In this document: positions 53,708-62,637 of the stretch, in pieces | Layout: each line of letters opens with the position of its first letter | How positions within the stretch are numbered: position 1 is the stretch's first letter | Assembly (NCBI GenBank): GCA_023436395.1 | Contig: JAEZJJ010000033.1 | Location: 1 to 64,000, forward strand | Length of the DNA stretch: 64,000 nucleotides | Direction of reading: 5' to 3' | Source of the DNA: Bacillota bacterium | Lineage (GTDB): Bacteria > Bacillota > Clostridia > Lachnospirales > Cellulosilyticaceae | Notes under the pieces: generated by a model | What the model was told of the DNA's origin: nothing | The model's input: the letters and a program-made list of their open reading frames with translations, nothing else | Database searches by the model: none | Position numbers and translations under genes: made by a program

Positions 53708-54553
53708 ATGTGGTTATGGGTAGAGCAAATTATTAATTCAGGAACCGTTACTAATAAAATAATCTTTAGTATCATTGCTTTAATTATTATTTTTATACTA
53801 AGATTATATACCAATAAAGTGATTAAATCGGTTGGGGAAGTCCAAAGTAAGCGATATAAATGGATGAAGACATGTAATGGTATTTATTGGGGCATATTTG
53901 TAGTGTGCTTGCTGCTTATATGGTATAAGTCCTCGGGGAGCATTTTAACCTTTTTAGGTTTCTTTTCAGCAGGCTTAGCGATTGCTATTAAAGATGTTTT
54001 TGTAAATATGATTGGAGGACTTTATATCCTATTGGTAAAACCTTTTAGATTAGGCGACCGTATAGAAGTGGCAGGACAAGTCGGGGATGTCATAGACACA
54101 GGCCTCTTTCAGTTCACCATGTTGGAAGTGGGGAATCGCATTGTACAGGAGCAAAGTACAGGACGCCTTTTACATATGCCTAATATGTGTATATTTACAG
54201 GGCCATTAGCCAATTATGAAAAAGGGTTTAAATATATCTGGAATGAAATGACTATTAGGCTAGATATGACAAGTGATTGGGAACAAGCCAAAATTCTTTT
54301 CTATGAGATTATTGAAAAGTATAGTAGTGATTATATAGAAGAGGCAAATAGACAAATTCAAACAGCAAGTAAACAGTACCTTATCTTCTATAATAATCTT
54401 ACACCTATTATTTATACAGAAATAAAGGAAGGGGCTATATGGCTGAATTTGAGGTACTTATGTGAGCCAAGAAAAGTACGTATAATGGAGAATTCAATTT
54501 GGGAAGAAATCTTAAGGCAACTAAAGAATGACGAGACTATTAAGATGATATAA
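53708..54553 (+). CDS. MscS-family mechanosensitive channel
   Basis: 281 aa from ATG 53708 (AAAGGAGAAAATAAG upstream), rather than the ATG at 53663. Three membrane segments are followed by the pore-lining helix GFFSAGLAIAIKDVFVNMIGGLYIL and the beta domain FRLGDRIEVAGQVGDVIDTG, with the conserved HMPN. It opens on osmotic downshock. The C-terminal domain is of ordinary length. Confidence 0.92.
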   Translation: MWLWVEQIINSGTVTNKIIFSIIALIIIFILRLYTNKVIKSVGEVQSKRYKWMKTCNGIYWGIFVVCLLLIWYKSSGSILTFLGFFSAGLAIAIKDVFVNMIGGLYILLVKPFRLGDRIEVAGQVGDVIDTGLFQFTMLEVGNRIVQEQSTGRLLHMPNMCIFTGPLANYEKGFKYIWNEMTIRLDMTSDWEQAKILFYEIIEKYSSDYIEEANRQIQTASKQYLIFYNNLTPIIYTEIKEGAIWLNLRYLCEPRKVRIMENSIWEEILRQLKNDETIKMI

Positions 54554-54729
54554 TGTATAAAAAATTTTATATTTAAGGAAAAATTAATGTTAAGTTTTAT
54601 TGAATATCGATATATTATTACATTATATTTTAAAAAAATATATAATAAACACATAATATACTGTCGAAAACAGATGAAATGTGATAAAATTAAATTCTAG
54701 TAACTTAATATGGAAAGGAGACACTAGAT

Positions 54730-56802
54730 ATGCGAAAAAAAAATAAACTGAAACTACCTGGAGAAAAGAAGCTAAAGTTTAAGGTTTTTAATAAAAAGGA
54801 GAAAGAAAGAACCAAAGTACAATCTAAAAAGGAAAAATTTATATCTATTAAAGTAAGCATTATTACCATGTGTGTCTGTTTTGCAGTCATTCCATTATTA
54901 ATTGTGAATATTTATTCAATTAATACTTCCAAAGAAGTTGTTAGAGATACCACGAAACAATTATCAGAAGAAATTATTAAGCAAATTACAGAAAATATCA
55001 CAGTTTTTAATAAGCAAGTAGAGGAAAAGTTTACAGATTTTGTAGTAGCAAATACAGTTCCAATTGATAATTTTACAAAGTTCAATTCTGAGGATATACT
55101 GATAAGAGTGGAAGGAAAAAGAGATATTGGTAATCAAATTAATACTTTTTTTTCACTAAATAGTGCAATAGAAAATGTTTGGTTTGTGCCTGGCGAAGGA
55201 GATATTTTATCAGGGGGAGCATCTAATCAATATAAGATCGGTTCTATAGAAAAGATAAGAGAATATGAAATAGGGATAACTCCTACTTGGATTGCAGGGA
55301 TAGGAGACTTAAATGATGAAATTTTCATTGCAAGAAAGGTAAGTAACAAAAAGGAACGCAAGGATGTTATTGTGATGGAAGTGAAATTAAGTAGCATGGT
55401 TTCAGCCATTGATAAAGTGAATTTACTCAATAAAGCATCTATTGCATTAGTGGATCATAATCAAAAAATGATATATAGTAAATCCGAAGAAGAAATGCAA
55501 ATTAGTAATAAGGCTTGGGAGATGATAGCACAAAACCAAGAAAGTGGATCAGCAGTTATTGAAGGCAAATTATTCACTTATCATACCATGGGAAATGGAT
55601 GGAAAATACTTGTACAAATTCCAGAGGAGTCAATGACACAGCGAATAGATGGTGTAAATTTAATAACATGGATATTAGTGTTTATAGTAGCCATTGTAGC
55701 AACCATAGTAGGGTTAATTGTAGCTACGAAATTCTCAAGACCTATTATTTCATTGATGCATCTTATGAAAAAAGCTGAAGAAGGAGATTTAACTATTCAG
55801 GTACAAGCTAAAGGTCATGATGAAATTGCTCTATTATGCAAGAGTTTTAATCATATGATAGCCAATATACATAAACTTTTAGGAGAAACAAAGGGAGTAA
55901 TAGCGACTACTTTAAAAAATAGTCATATTCTTTCTGAATCAACACAAGAAACAGTGAAGGGATTTGGACAGCTAACAAGCTGCGTGGAAGATATTGCAAG
56001 TGGGGCAAATCATCAAGCGATGGATACCCAAGAAGGCGTAGAGGCAATGATGAATCTAGGGCAAAGCATACAATTAGTGAGTGATAAGACTACTAATATT
56101 TATGAAAGTACCCAAGGTGCAAAAGAAATGCTTCATCAAGCAACGGATACCATGAAATTATTAAACGAAACAATGTCCTCGTCTATTAAGATTACAAGAG
56201 AGATGAATGCAAGTGTGGGTGAACTCAATGAGCTCAACAAAGGTATTGAAAAAATGATGGGATATCTAGATAATATTAGTGAGCAAACCAATCTTTTAGC
56301 CCTTAATGCAAGCATAGAAGCGGCGCGAGCAGGTGAAGTGGGTAGAGGCTTTGCTGTAGTGGCAGAAGAAGTAAGAAAGCTTGCTGAACAATCTAAATCC
56401 TCTACAGAAATGGTTGGGAAAACATTAAAAGAAATAGAACATAAAACAGTGGCTACTGCAGCCCTAGTGGGTGAAGCCAATAACATCTTTGATAGACAGA
56501 ATGAGGCAGTGGATAAATCATCTATTATCTTTAAAGAGATGATTCAAGTTTTACAATATATGGATCAAGAACTGAGTCAGATTAACCAACAAGTAGGAGA
56601 TATGAATGCATTGCGTACGGTAACAGCTAATAAAATTACTAATATCGCAGCTGTTATTGAGGAGTCAACTGCAGCCACACAGGAAGTAAGTACATTTAGT
56701 GAAGATCAAAAAGCAGTTATTGAAAAACTTTACGTACTTTCTGAAAATCTAGTGGAATCAATGGGAAGCTTAGAAAGATCTATTGACCAATTTAAATTAT
56801 AA
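54730..56802 (+). CDS. methyl-accepting chemotaxis protein, long basic N-terminus
   Basis: 690 aa. A 43-residue Lys-rich cytoplasmic leader precedes membrane segment 1 (about 44-64), which is unusually long for this family. A double-Cache-like extracellular sensor follows (about 70-300), then membrane segment 2 (ILVFIVAIVATIVGLIVA), HAMP and the signalling domain with tip [35 protein letters not shown] precedes the ATG. Ligand unknown. Confidence 0.93.
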   Translation: MRKKNKLKLPGEKKLKFKVFNKKEKERTKVQSKKEKFISIKVSIITMCVCFAVIPLLIVNIYSINTSKEVVRDTTKQLSEEIIKQITENITVFNKQVEEKFTDFVVANTVPIDNFTKFNSEDILIRVEGKRDIGNQINTFFSLNSAIENVWFVPGEGDILSGGASNQYKIGSIEKIREYEIGITPTWIAGIGDLNDEIFIARKVSNKKERKDVIVMEVKLSSMVSAIDKVNLLNKASIALVDHNQKMIYSKSEEEMQISNKAWEMIAQNQESGSAVIEGKLFTYHTMGNGWKILVQIPEESMTQRIDGVNLITWILVFIVAIVATIVGLIVATKFSRPIISLMHLMKKAEEGDLTIQVQAKGHDEIALLCKSFNHMIANIHKLLGETKGVIATTLKNSHILSESTQETVKGFGQLTSCVEDIASGANHQAMDTQEGVEAMMNLGQSIQLVSDKTTNIYESTQGAKEMLHQATDTMKLLNETMSSSIKITREMNASVGELNELNKGIEKMMGYLDNISEQTNLLALNASIEAARAGEVGRGFAVVAEEVRKLAEQSKSSTEMVGKTLKEIEHKTVATAALVGEANNIFDRQNEAVDKSSIIFKEMIQVLQYMDQELSQINQQVGDMNALRTVTANKITNIAAVIEESTAATQEVSTFSEDQKAVIEKLYVLSENLVESMGSLERSIDQFKL

Positions 56803-56827
56803 GATACAAGACAAATAGTTTAGTCAA

Positions 56828-56856
56828 TAAAAAGGCACAGATTGTGCCTTTTTATT
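56828..56856 (+). terminator. terminator of the chemoreceptor gene
   Basis: AAAAAGGCACA-GAT-TGTGCCTTTTT. Confidence 0.88.
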
Positions 56857-56989
56857 TATATAAAGAAGAGATAGGGTATAATAGAGGTAGTATAGGTATA
56901 AAGTGATTTAAAACGAAGATAAATACTTCAGGTAATAATTCTAAAATTCAATTATAGTGGTTTAGTAGAAGTCTTAGAAAGAGATTAAA

Positions 56990-57041
56990 GCAAAAGAGGT
57001 ATAGTGGCTAAGTTTTAATATTAGCACTATACCTCTTTTGC
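56990..57041 (-). terminator. terminator of the LiaI/DUF5668-like gene
   Basis: GCAAAAGAGGTATAGTG/CACTATACCTCTTTTGC with an inner GCTAA/TTAGC pair, 11 bases after the minus-strand stop at 57053. Confidence 0.82.
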
Positions 57042-57052
57042 TTTCTAAATAT

Positions 57053-57571
57053 CTATAGATGTTTAGAAGGTGTACTTTTGCCAAAAAGAATGACAATTCC
57101 AAGAATAATAAGAGCAATTGGCCAGACAATAGAGCCATTAATGAAGGAAAATAGACGTCCAAGAACAGTCGTTGAAAAACAAGTACAAGCAATGACTGTT
57201 AAAATGCCAATAGGAACAAGTAGAGGTTTGGGACGACCACCATGTAAATAAAGTTGGAAGAGGCCTACAGCAGGAGCAAAAATATAGATTGGCCAAGTAT
57301 AGCCTGCAAAAATCCAATTCGTTGAGGTTTCAAATAGGAAAAGTAAGCCAAGGGTGGTTAAAATACCTCCAGGTACCAATAAGCCAGGGGCACGTCTCGT
57401 ACTAAAATAACCCCATTCAAAAAGTAGTCCTGGGATGAGAACAAATATTGGCCATAAGCGACCTATTCTAAAAAAGTTAAAATCAAAAAAATAATTTAAA
57501 ATGCCATAAGCGCCAAGGGCAAGAAGAATAAGGCCCCAAAACCTTTTTGATTGTAAAGATGTACGATCCAT
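57053..57571 (-). CDS. DUF5668 / LiaF-TM-like membrane protein
   Basis: 172 aa with four to five pairs of short hydrophobic segments of the type FWGLILLALGAYGIL, LWPIFVLIPGLLF, TWPIYIFAPAVGLF and VWPIALIILGIVILF. The WP-containing repeats are characteristic of LiaI/LiaF transmembrane regions. No beta-rich C-terminal LiaF domain is attached. GGAGG precedes the ATG on the minus strand. Confidence 0.8.
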   Translation of the reverse strand: MDRTSLQSKRFWGLILLALGAYGILNYFFDFNFFRIGRLWPIFVLIPGLLFEWGYFSTRRAPGLLVPGGILTTLGLLFLFETSTNWIFAGYTWPIYIFAPAVGLFQLYLHGGRPKPLLVPIGILTVIACTCFSTTVLGRLFSFINGSIVWPIALIILGIVILFGKSTPSKHL

Positions 57572-57767
57572 ATCTCAATCCTCCATTAGTTTTAATATAA
57601 ATTGAGTATAGGCCTATCCTCTGAGAATATCATAAGAGAAATATTAAAATTTGATGATAAATGAAGTGAGATTAAAGGAGAAACAAAGAATGATGGAAAC
57701 AAGAAGCATAATCTAGAGAAAAATAGTATAAACTACTGAAAAATCTTAGGTTTTAGAGGATAAAAAT

Positions 57768-59903
57768 ATGAGAAAAATAGGAGCTGTTTATGGTACAGAT
57801 TTAAAGCATATGTTTAAGAGTATACCTGTTATGATTGTCATAGTGGGACTTATTATTTTACCATCTTTGTATGCCTGGTTTAATATTAAGGCGAATTGGG
57901 ATCCTTATGGTGGTACCAGTGGCATTAAGGTAGGGATAGTGAATGAAGATCAAGGAGAAAACCTTTTAGGGCAAACGATTAATATAGGTGAGGAAGTCGT
58001 AAAAGAACTTCGGACCAATAACAAGTTAGGCTGGCAATTTGTGAATAGACAGGAGGCAGAGTACAATACAAAAAGCGGAAAGTATTATGCCTATATTTTA
58101 ATTCCCAATCATTTTTCTAAAGATTTAGGAACTATTTTAGGAACTGAGCAAGTAAGGCCAGAATTAATTTATGTGATTAATGAAAAAAGTAATGCGATTG
58201 CACCTAAAATTACTTCTACAGGAGCTAATACCCTCAAAATAACCATATCTGAAAATATTATTTCCACCATTAATGAAGTGGTATTTAATGTTTTTAATAA
58301 CTTGGGGGTTTCTATTGAACAGAATTTACCTAAAATTAGAAAGGCTACAGAAATCATTAGGAGTTTAGATGAACATTCTAATGTGATCGGAGAGGATTTA
58401 GCGAAGTACCATCAAGGGCTTATAAGTGCAGAGGAGATTTTCACTCGCACGAAAGAACAACTTCCCAATATACAAACCATTCTTCAAAAGGTTACTGAGA
58501 TTACCGCTGACAGTCAGGATATGATTAATTCTTCCGAAGAAGTGCTGAATCAAGTGGCTGATGAAATAGAAATCACTTTGCAAAGTATTGCCAGTAACTG
58601 TGAAGAAATAAGGAGATGGTCTGAGGGTACAATAGAGCAGTTTAAAGATGCCAATGCAGTAACAGAAGGTTTAAATTACTTAACAAGTAAGCTAGACTTC
58701 ATTAATACACAAGTACAATCACTTCAAGGATTTCTAAGCAAGCTACCAGGTAATATTGGAGAGGGAGGACTAAGTAGTAAGCTTGGCGTACTGAGTGAAA
58801 AAATAACAGGATTAAGTACGGAGGCAAATAATGCTTCAAGTACTGTGGCACAGGGAAAAGAAGTGGCCTTAGATGTACTAGATAGCCTCAAAGAGCGTAC
58901 AGCAAGTCTTGAAGACCTAAGTCAGCAAGGATTAACCATTTTTAGTGAGGAAACAAGACCTCAGATTAAAGGTATACTCACCAATACAGTAGAGGTGGCA
59001 AAGGGGATTCAAACACTTTCTGAGACAGTGAAGGGAGAGTTACCCACAGTATCTCAAGTAGTAGGAGTAGGCTTAGAGGGAGTAAGAAAAGGTGAAGACC
59101 TAATAAGTGCTGTGCAGGAGAAGTTTCCAACTCTCCAAAAAGAAATCCATGAGTTGGCTAGCAAGTTGAATTTTTTCATGAATGATCAGAGCTTAGACAC
59201 TTTATTAAGCCTACTTAAAAATAATCCCAAGTTAGTAGCCAATTATATTGCAGCACCTGTTAATCTAAAAGAAGAAGCCTTATATCCTATTCCTAATTAT
59301 GGTTCAGCAATGGCACCTTTTTATAGTGTCTTAGCCATTTGGGTAGGTGTGGTTATTTTGACAGCACTTTTATCCACTGAAACACATGTCAAGGAAGTTA
59401 GTGTGGTAGAAGAATATATTGGGAAGGGGTTCACTTTTTTAACATTGTCGGTGATACAAAGCCTTATTATTGCCCTAGGTGATCTCTGTATTCTGAAAGT
59501 TTATATGGTTAATCCCTTTTTATTTATCCTATTAGCTATGGGGATAGGGGTTGTATTTACTAGTATTATCTATACATTAGTAGCCTTATTTGGTAATTTA
59601 GGAAAAGGCATTGTCATTATCTTATTAGTCCTTCAAATTGCTTCATCAGGAGGAACATTTCCCGTAGAAGTTATTCCGCCTTTCTTTCAAAAAATAAGTC
59701 CCTACTTACCATTTACTTATGCAATAGGGGCAGTAAGAGAAGTGCAGGGAGGAATTTTTGGACCTAATTTATCACGAGACTTAATGTTTTTAGGTTTTTT
59801 TCTACTACTATTTGTGATGATGGGTATACTCTTTAAAAAAACTATAGTCAAATGGGTGAAGGCTTTTAATGAGGATTTTAGGCGTTCAGGACTAGGAGAA
59901 TAA
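57768..59903 (+). CDS. YhgE/Pip family ABC-2-type membrane protein
   Basis: 711 aa. Membrane segment 1 (about 20-40) is followed by the YhgE/Pip signature YAWFNIKANWDPYGGTSGIK and VGIVNEDQG, a large extracellular coiled-coil-rich domain (about 60-520), then five C-terminal segments (from WVGVVILTALL). Related Pip proteins serve as phage receptors (Lactococcus) or type VII secretion-associated exporters (YueB). GAGGATAAAAAT precedes the ATG. Confidence 0.9.
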   Translation: MRKIGAVYGTDLKHMFKSIPVMIVIVGLIILPSLYAWFNIKANWDPYGGTSGIKVGIVNEDQGENLLGQTINIGEEVVKELRTNNKLGWQFVNRQEAEYNTKSGKYYAYILIPNHFSKDLGTILGTEQVRPELIYVINEKSNAIAPKITSTGANTLKITISENIISTINEVVFNVFNNLGVSIEQNLPKIRKATEIIRSLDEHSNVIGEDLAKYHQGLISAEEIFTRTKEQLPNIQTILQKVTEITADSQDMINSSEEVLNQVADEIEITLQSIASNCEEIRRWSEGTIEQFKDANAVTEGLNYLTSKLDFINTQVQSLQGFLSKLPGNIGEGGLSSKLGVLSEKITGLSTEANNASSTVAQGKEVALDVLDSLKERTASLEDLSQQGLTIFSEETRPQIKGILTNTVEVAKGIQTLSETVKGELPTVSQVVGVGLEGVRKGEDLISAVQEKFPTLQKEIHELASKLNFFMNDQSLDTLLSLLKNNPKLVANYIAAPVNLKEEALYPIPNYGSAMAPFYSVLAIWVGVVILTALLSTETHVKEVSVVEEYIGKGFTFLTLSVIQSLIIALGDLCILKVYMVNPFLFILLAMGIGVVFTSIIYTLVALFGNLGKGIVIILLVLQIASSGGTFPVEVIPPFFQKISPYLPFTYAIGAVREVQGGIFGPNLSRDLMFLGFFLLLFVMMGILFKKTIVKWVKAFNEDFRRSGLGE

Positions 59904-59907
59904 ATAG

Positions 59908-60040
59908 GAAAGCTAGTAAAGGGACTTTGAAGAAAAGAGAGTATTTACTAGCTTTCATTCACAAAAGAATATATTTGTAAGTCAAAATAGACACTAAAAG
60001 CTAAAAATAGGCATACATATTGTTGCTTTTAGTGTTTTTT
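59908..60040 (+). terminator. two consecutive terminators
   Basis: GAAAGCTAGTAAA/TTTACTAGCTTTC (59908-59956), then ACACTAAAAGC/GCTTTTAGTGT followed by a run of T (59991-60040). Confidence 0.75.
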
Positions 60041-60190
60041 TAATTAAATAATTAGAGAAAAGTGGTAAAAAGGATAAGGATATACAAGAAAGGCGAATAA
60101 TGTATAGTTAATATTGATTAAATTATCAGACATGATATAATTATCTTAATATATTAATATATTTAGAAAATATTAGTGGGGAGGTTATCT

Positions 60191-61291
60191 ATGAAATATA
60201 AAATTGGAAAAAGTACTCAAATAGATGCAAAGCAAGCTATTAGAGAAGCAGCTGGTGAATTAAAGGAACCCAGGCTAATCCTATTTTATTCCAGTGTTGA
60301 ACATTTTGAAGCATACACTATTGAAATGAAGAAGATGTTTCCTAATAGTATGATAATGGGATCTACTACCTATGTTAGTCTTTGTAAGGAAGGGGCTTAT
60401 AAAGAAACATTGCTGGTACTAGGTATTGAAGAAGGTATTGAGTGTTTTGGTGATGTTCTAGAAGAAGTAGATAAATATCCTTTAAAGTATGTAAGACGAG
60501 TAGAAAATTGTGTGAGGCAACTAACTAATCATAGGAACACCATTTGTTTAGAATTTTCAACAGCACTTATTAGCAGTGAAGAACTCATTTTATCCACTTT
60601 AAATAGTGTTCTTGGTGAAAAGAAAATTCCTTTGATCGGGGGTTCTGCAGGAGATCATGGAGTAGCTGAAAAAACTATGGTTTCGTTCAATGGAATAGTT
60701 TATGATAAGGCATGCGTTTTTGTCCTTATTAGAAATCTTAATGGGGCTATTAAGCTTTATAAAGAAAATATTTATGAGCCTACACAACACTATTTTATAG
60801 CGACGAAAGTAGATGTAAGAAAACGTATTGTACATGAGCTGAATCATGAGCCTGCAGCTAAAGCTATGGCAAGAGCGCTGAATACAAAGGTTGATCAACT
60901 AGGTCCATATCTTGACAATCGTCCTTTAGGAAGAATTATTGGAAATGATATGTATATCACAGCTAATCAAATGGTATTACCAGATAATAGTATTGCATAT
61001 CATGCAAGGGTATATAACAACTCACAAGTAGTTCTTTTGCAGCCAGCTTCTTATCAAGATGTGATTGAAAAGACCATAGAGAAGATTAAGAGAGATATTC
61101 CTCATCCTAGTTTAGCAATCATGGTACACTGCTTAGCTAGATCCATCTTATTTGAGCATGATGGCTATCTTAATGCGTATGCTAAAAAAATGGGAGATGC
61201 CTTAGGTGATTATGTAGCTTTTTCAGGATATGGGGAACAACTTAATGAGCAGCATTTTAATCAGACAATGGCTGTTGCTGTTTTTGAATAG
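60191..61291 (+). CDS. FIST-domain sensor protein
   Basis: 366 aa from ATG 60191 (GGGGAGG upstream). FIST N (MIMGSTTYVSLCKEG, GGSAGDHG) and FIST C (NQMVLPDNSIAYHARVYNN, VIEKTIEKIKRDI) domains are recognisable. No membrane segment, so it is an intracellular ligand sensor, proposed for small molecules such as amino acids. It is 12 bases from a soluble chemoreceptor, so the pair probably acts as a split receptor in which FIST senses and the partner signals. Confidence 0.9.
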   Translation: MKYKIGKSTQIDAKQAIREAAGELKEPRLILFYSSVEHFEAYTIEMKKMFPNSMIMGSTTYVSLCKEGAYKETLLVLGIEEGIECFGDVLEEVDKYPLKYVRRVENCVRQLTNHRNTICLEFSTALISSEELILSTLNSVLGEKKIPLIGGSAGDHGVAEKTMVSFNGIVYDKACVFVLIRNLNGAIKLYKENIYEPTQHYFIATKVDVRKRIVHELNHEPAAKAMARALNTKVDQLGPYLDNRPLGRIIGNDMYITANQMVLPDNSIAYHARVYNNSQVVLLQPASYQDVIEKTIEKIKRDIPHPSLAIMVHCLARSILFEHDGYLNAYAKKMGDALGDYVAFSGYGEQLNEQHFNQTMAVAVFE

Positions 61292-61303
61292 GGGGGCTAG
61301 AAG

Positions 61304-62275
61304 ATGAAATGGTTAGGTTCTAGGAAAAGAGAAGAGAGATTAAGTGAAGAATACCTATCAAGAATGCCGGAAAGTGAAAATTATAATGAGTATATTAACT
61401 TTGGTGTTTTACATATCCAAAAAAAAGTTGAAGCTTTTATGAATGAAGAAGTAGACGTTTCCCAGTGTTTACTGGACGTCAAAAAGGAATTTGATTCAGT
61501 ATATGAACAAGTGGGCACCGTTAATGAGATGATTGAACAAGTAAATAGTCACTTTAATCAATTAGATATGTTTGTAGGACAGATTGGTGAGAGGATGGAA
61601 AATTCTGATACTGCTATTCAAAAAGCAGATATAAAAATGGATGAATTAACACATCAAATAGAAGGGACTTGTGTTGCGTTAGATGATATAACTGCAACTT
61701 TTCAAATGTTAGAAAAGGATTTTTCCCATATTCAAGAGATGTCAAAGAGCATAACAGGTATTGCAGGAAGCACTAATTTACTAGCTTTAAATGCTTCTAT
61801 TGAAGCAAGTAGAGCGGGAGAAGCAGGAAAAGGGTTTTCAGTTGTTGCTACACACATTAGAGAATTATCTGCTTCTACCAAAGAGTTAGCAAGTGGTATT
61901 GATAGAAGCATCAAAGCTCTGTATGGTAGTTTAGATGCATTAAAGAAAGAGATAATGAATTCTAAAGGTGCTATTGCAAGTAATTTGGAACATGCCGAGC
62001 ATGTGCAACAACAATTTAAAGAAGTATCAGTTTACTCTTTAGAAGTAAAGGAAGTTAGTAAGCAAATAGTAAGTGAAATCGAAAGAGCTAATGTAGAGAT
62101 TAATCATGCCACAGAAGGGGCAAGGGTGATAACGGGTACGATTAATGATTTTGGGGACAAACTAGATATTTTAAATACTAAAATGAGTAAAAAGGCTATT
62201 ATTATATGTGGTATTATTGATTTCCTGCAACAACTAGAAAATATGTTAAAAGAATCTTTAAAGAAGAACGTTTAG
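61304..62275 (+). CDS. soluble methyl-accepting chemotaxis protein paired with FIST sensor
   Basis: 323 aa. There is no membrane segment and no HAMP. The conserved signalling tip reads [20 protein letters not shown] (about 156-175). Its usual EQTN start is changed to GSTN and EAAR to EASR. A C-terminal [13 protein letters not shown] helix resembles those in FIST-linked receptors. It starts 12 bases after the FIST gene and is terminated at 62297. Confidence 0.88.
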   Translation: MKWLGSRKREERLSEEYLSRMPESENYNEYINFGVLHIQKKVEAFMNEEVDVSQCLLDVKKEFDSVYEQVGTVNEMIEQVNSHFNQLDMFVGQIGERMENSDTAIQKADIKMDELTHQIEGTCVALDDITATFQMLEKDFSHIQEMSKSITGIAGSTNLLALNASIEASRAGEAGKGFSVVATHIRELSASTKELASGIDRSIKALYGSLDALKKEIMNSKGAIASNLEHAEHVQQQFKEVSVYSLEVKEVSKQIVSEIERANVEINHATEGARVITGTINDFGDKLDILNTKMSKKAIIICGIIDFLQQLENMLKESLKKNV

Positions 62276-62296
62276 TTATAAGGTTATCTTTTATTT

Positions 62297-62340
62297 AGAG
62301 AGACTATTGCTGATAAAGTAAATAGTCTCTCTTTTATTTT
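62297..62340 (+). terminator. terminator of the FIST/MCP operon
   Basis: AGAGAGACTATT/AATAGTCTCTCT followed by TTTATTTT. The 297 bases from 62341 to 62637 show no gene. Confidence 0.85.
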
Positions 62341-62637
62341 ACAATCTAAAAAAAAGTATGAATAAAGATGATTAATAAAATAAAAGATTTGAAGTGGTAT
62401 GAAGAAGGAGAACTACCTTAAGATGATTTTTAAGATGTAATCTGAGAAATGATATAAAGATAGATTAGAGGAAGATTAGAAAAATATTAAAAAATGTGAA
62501 TTTTAAGTAATATCGTTGACACCTTTTAATTCACCCATTAGTATAAACTTGAAATCAAACAAAAAATAAAAACTGAGGTCAACTTAAGAAAAATAGTATG
62601 AAATGATTTAAAAGGCACATAAGGGAGGATGTCAACA

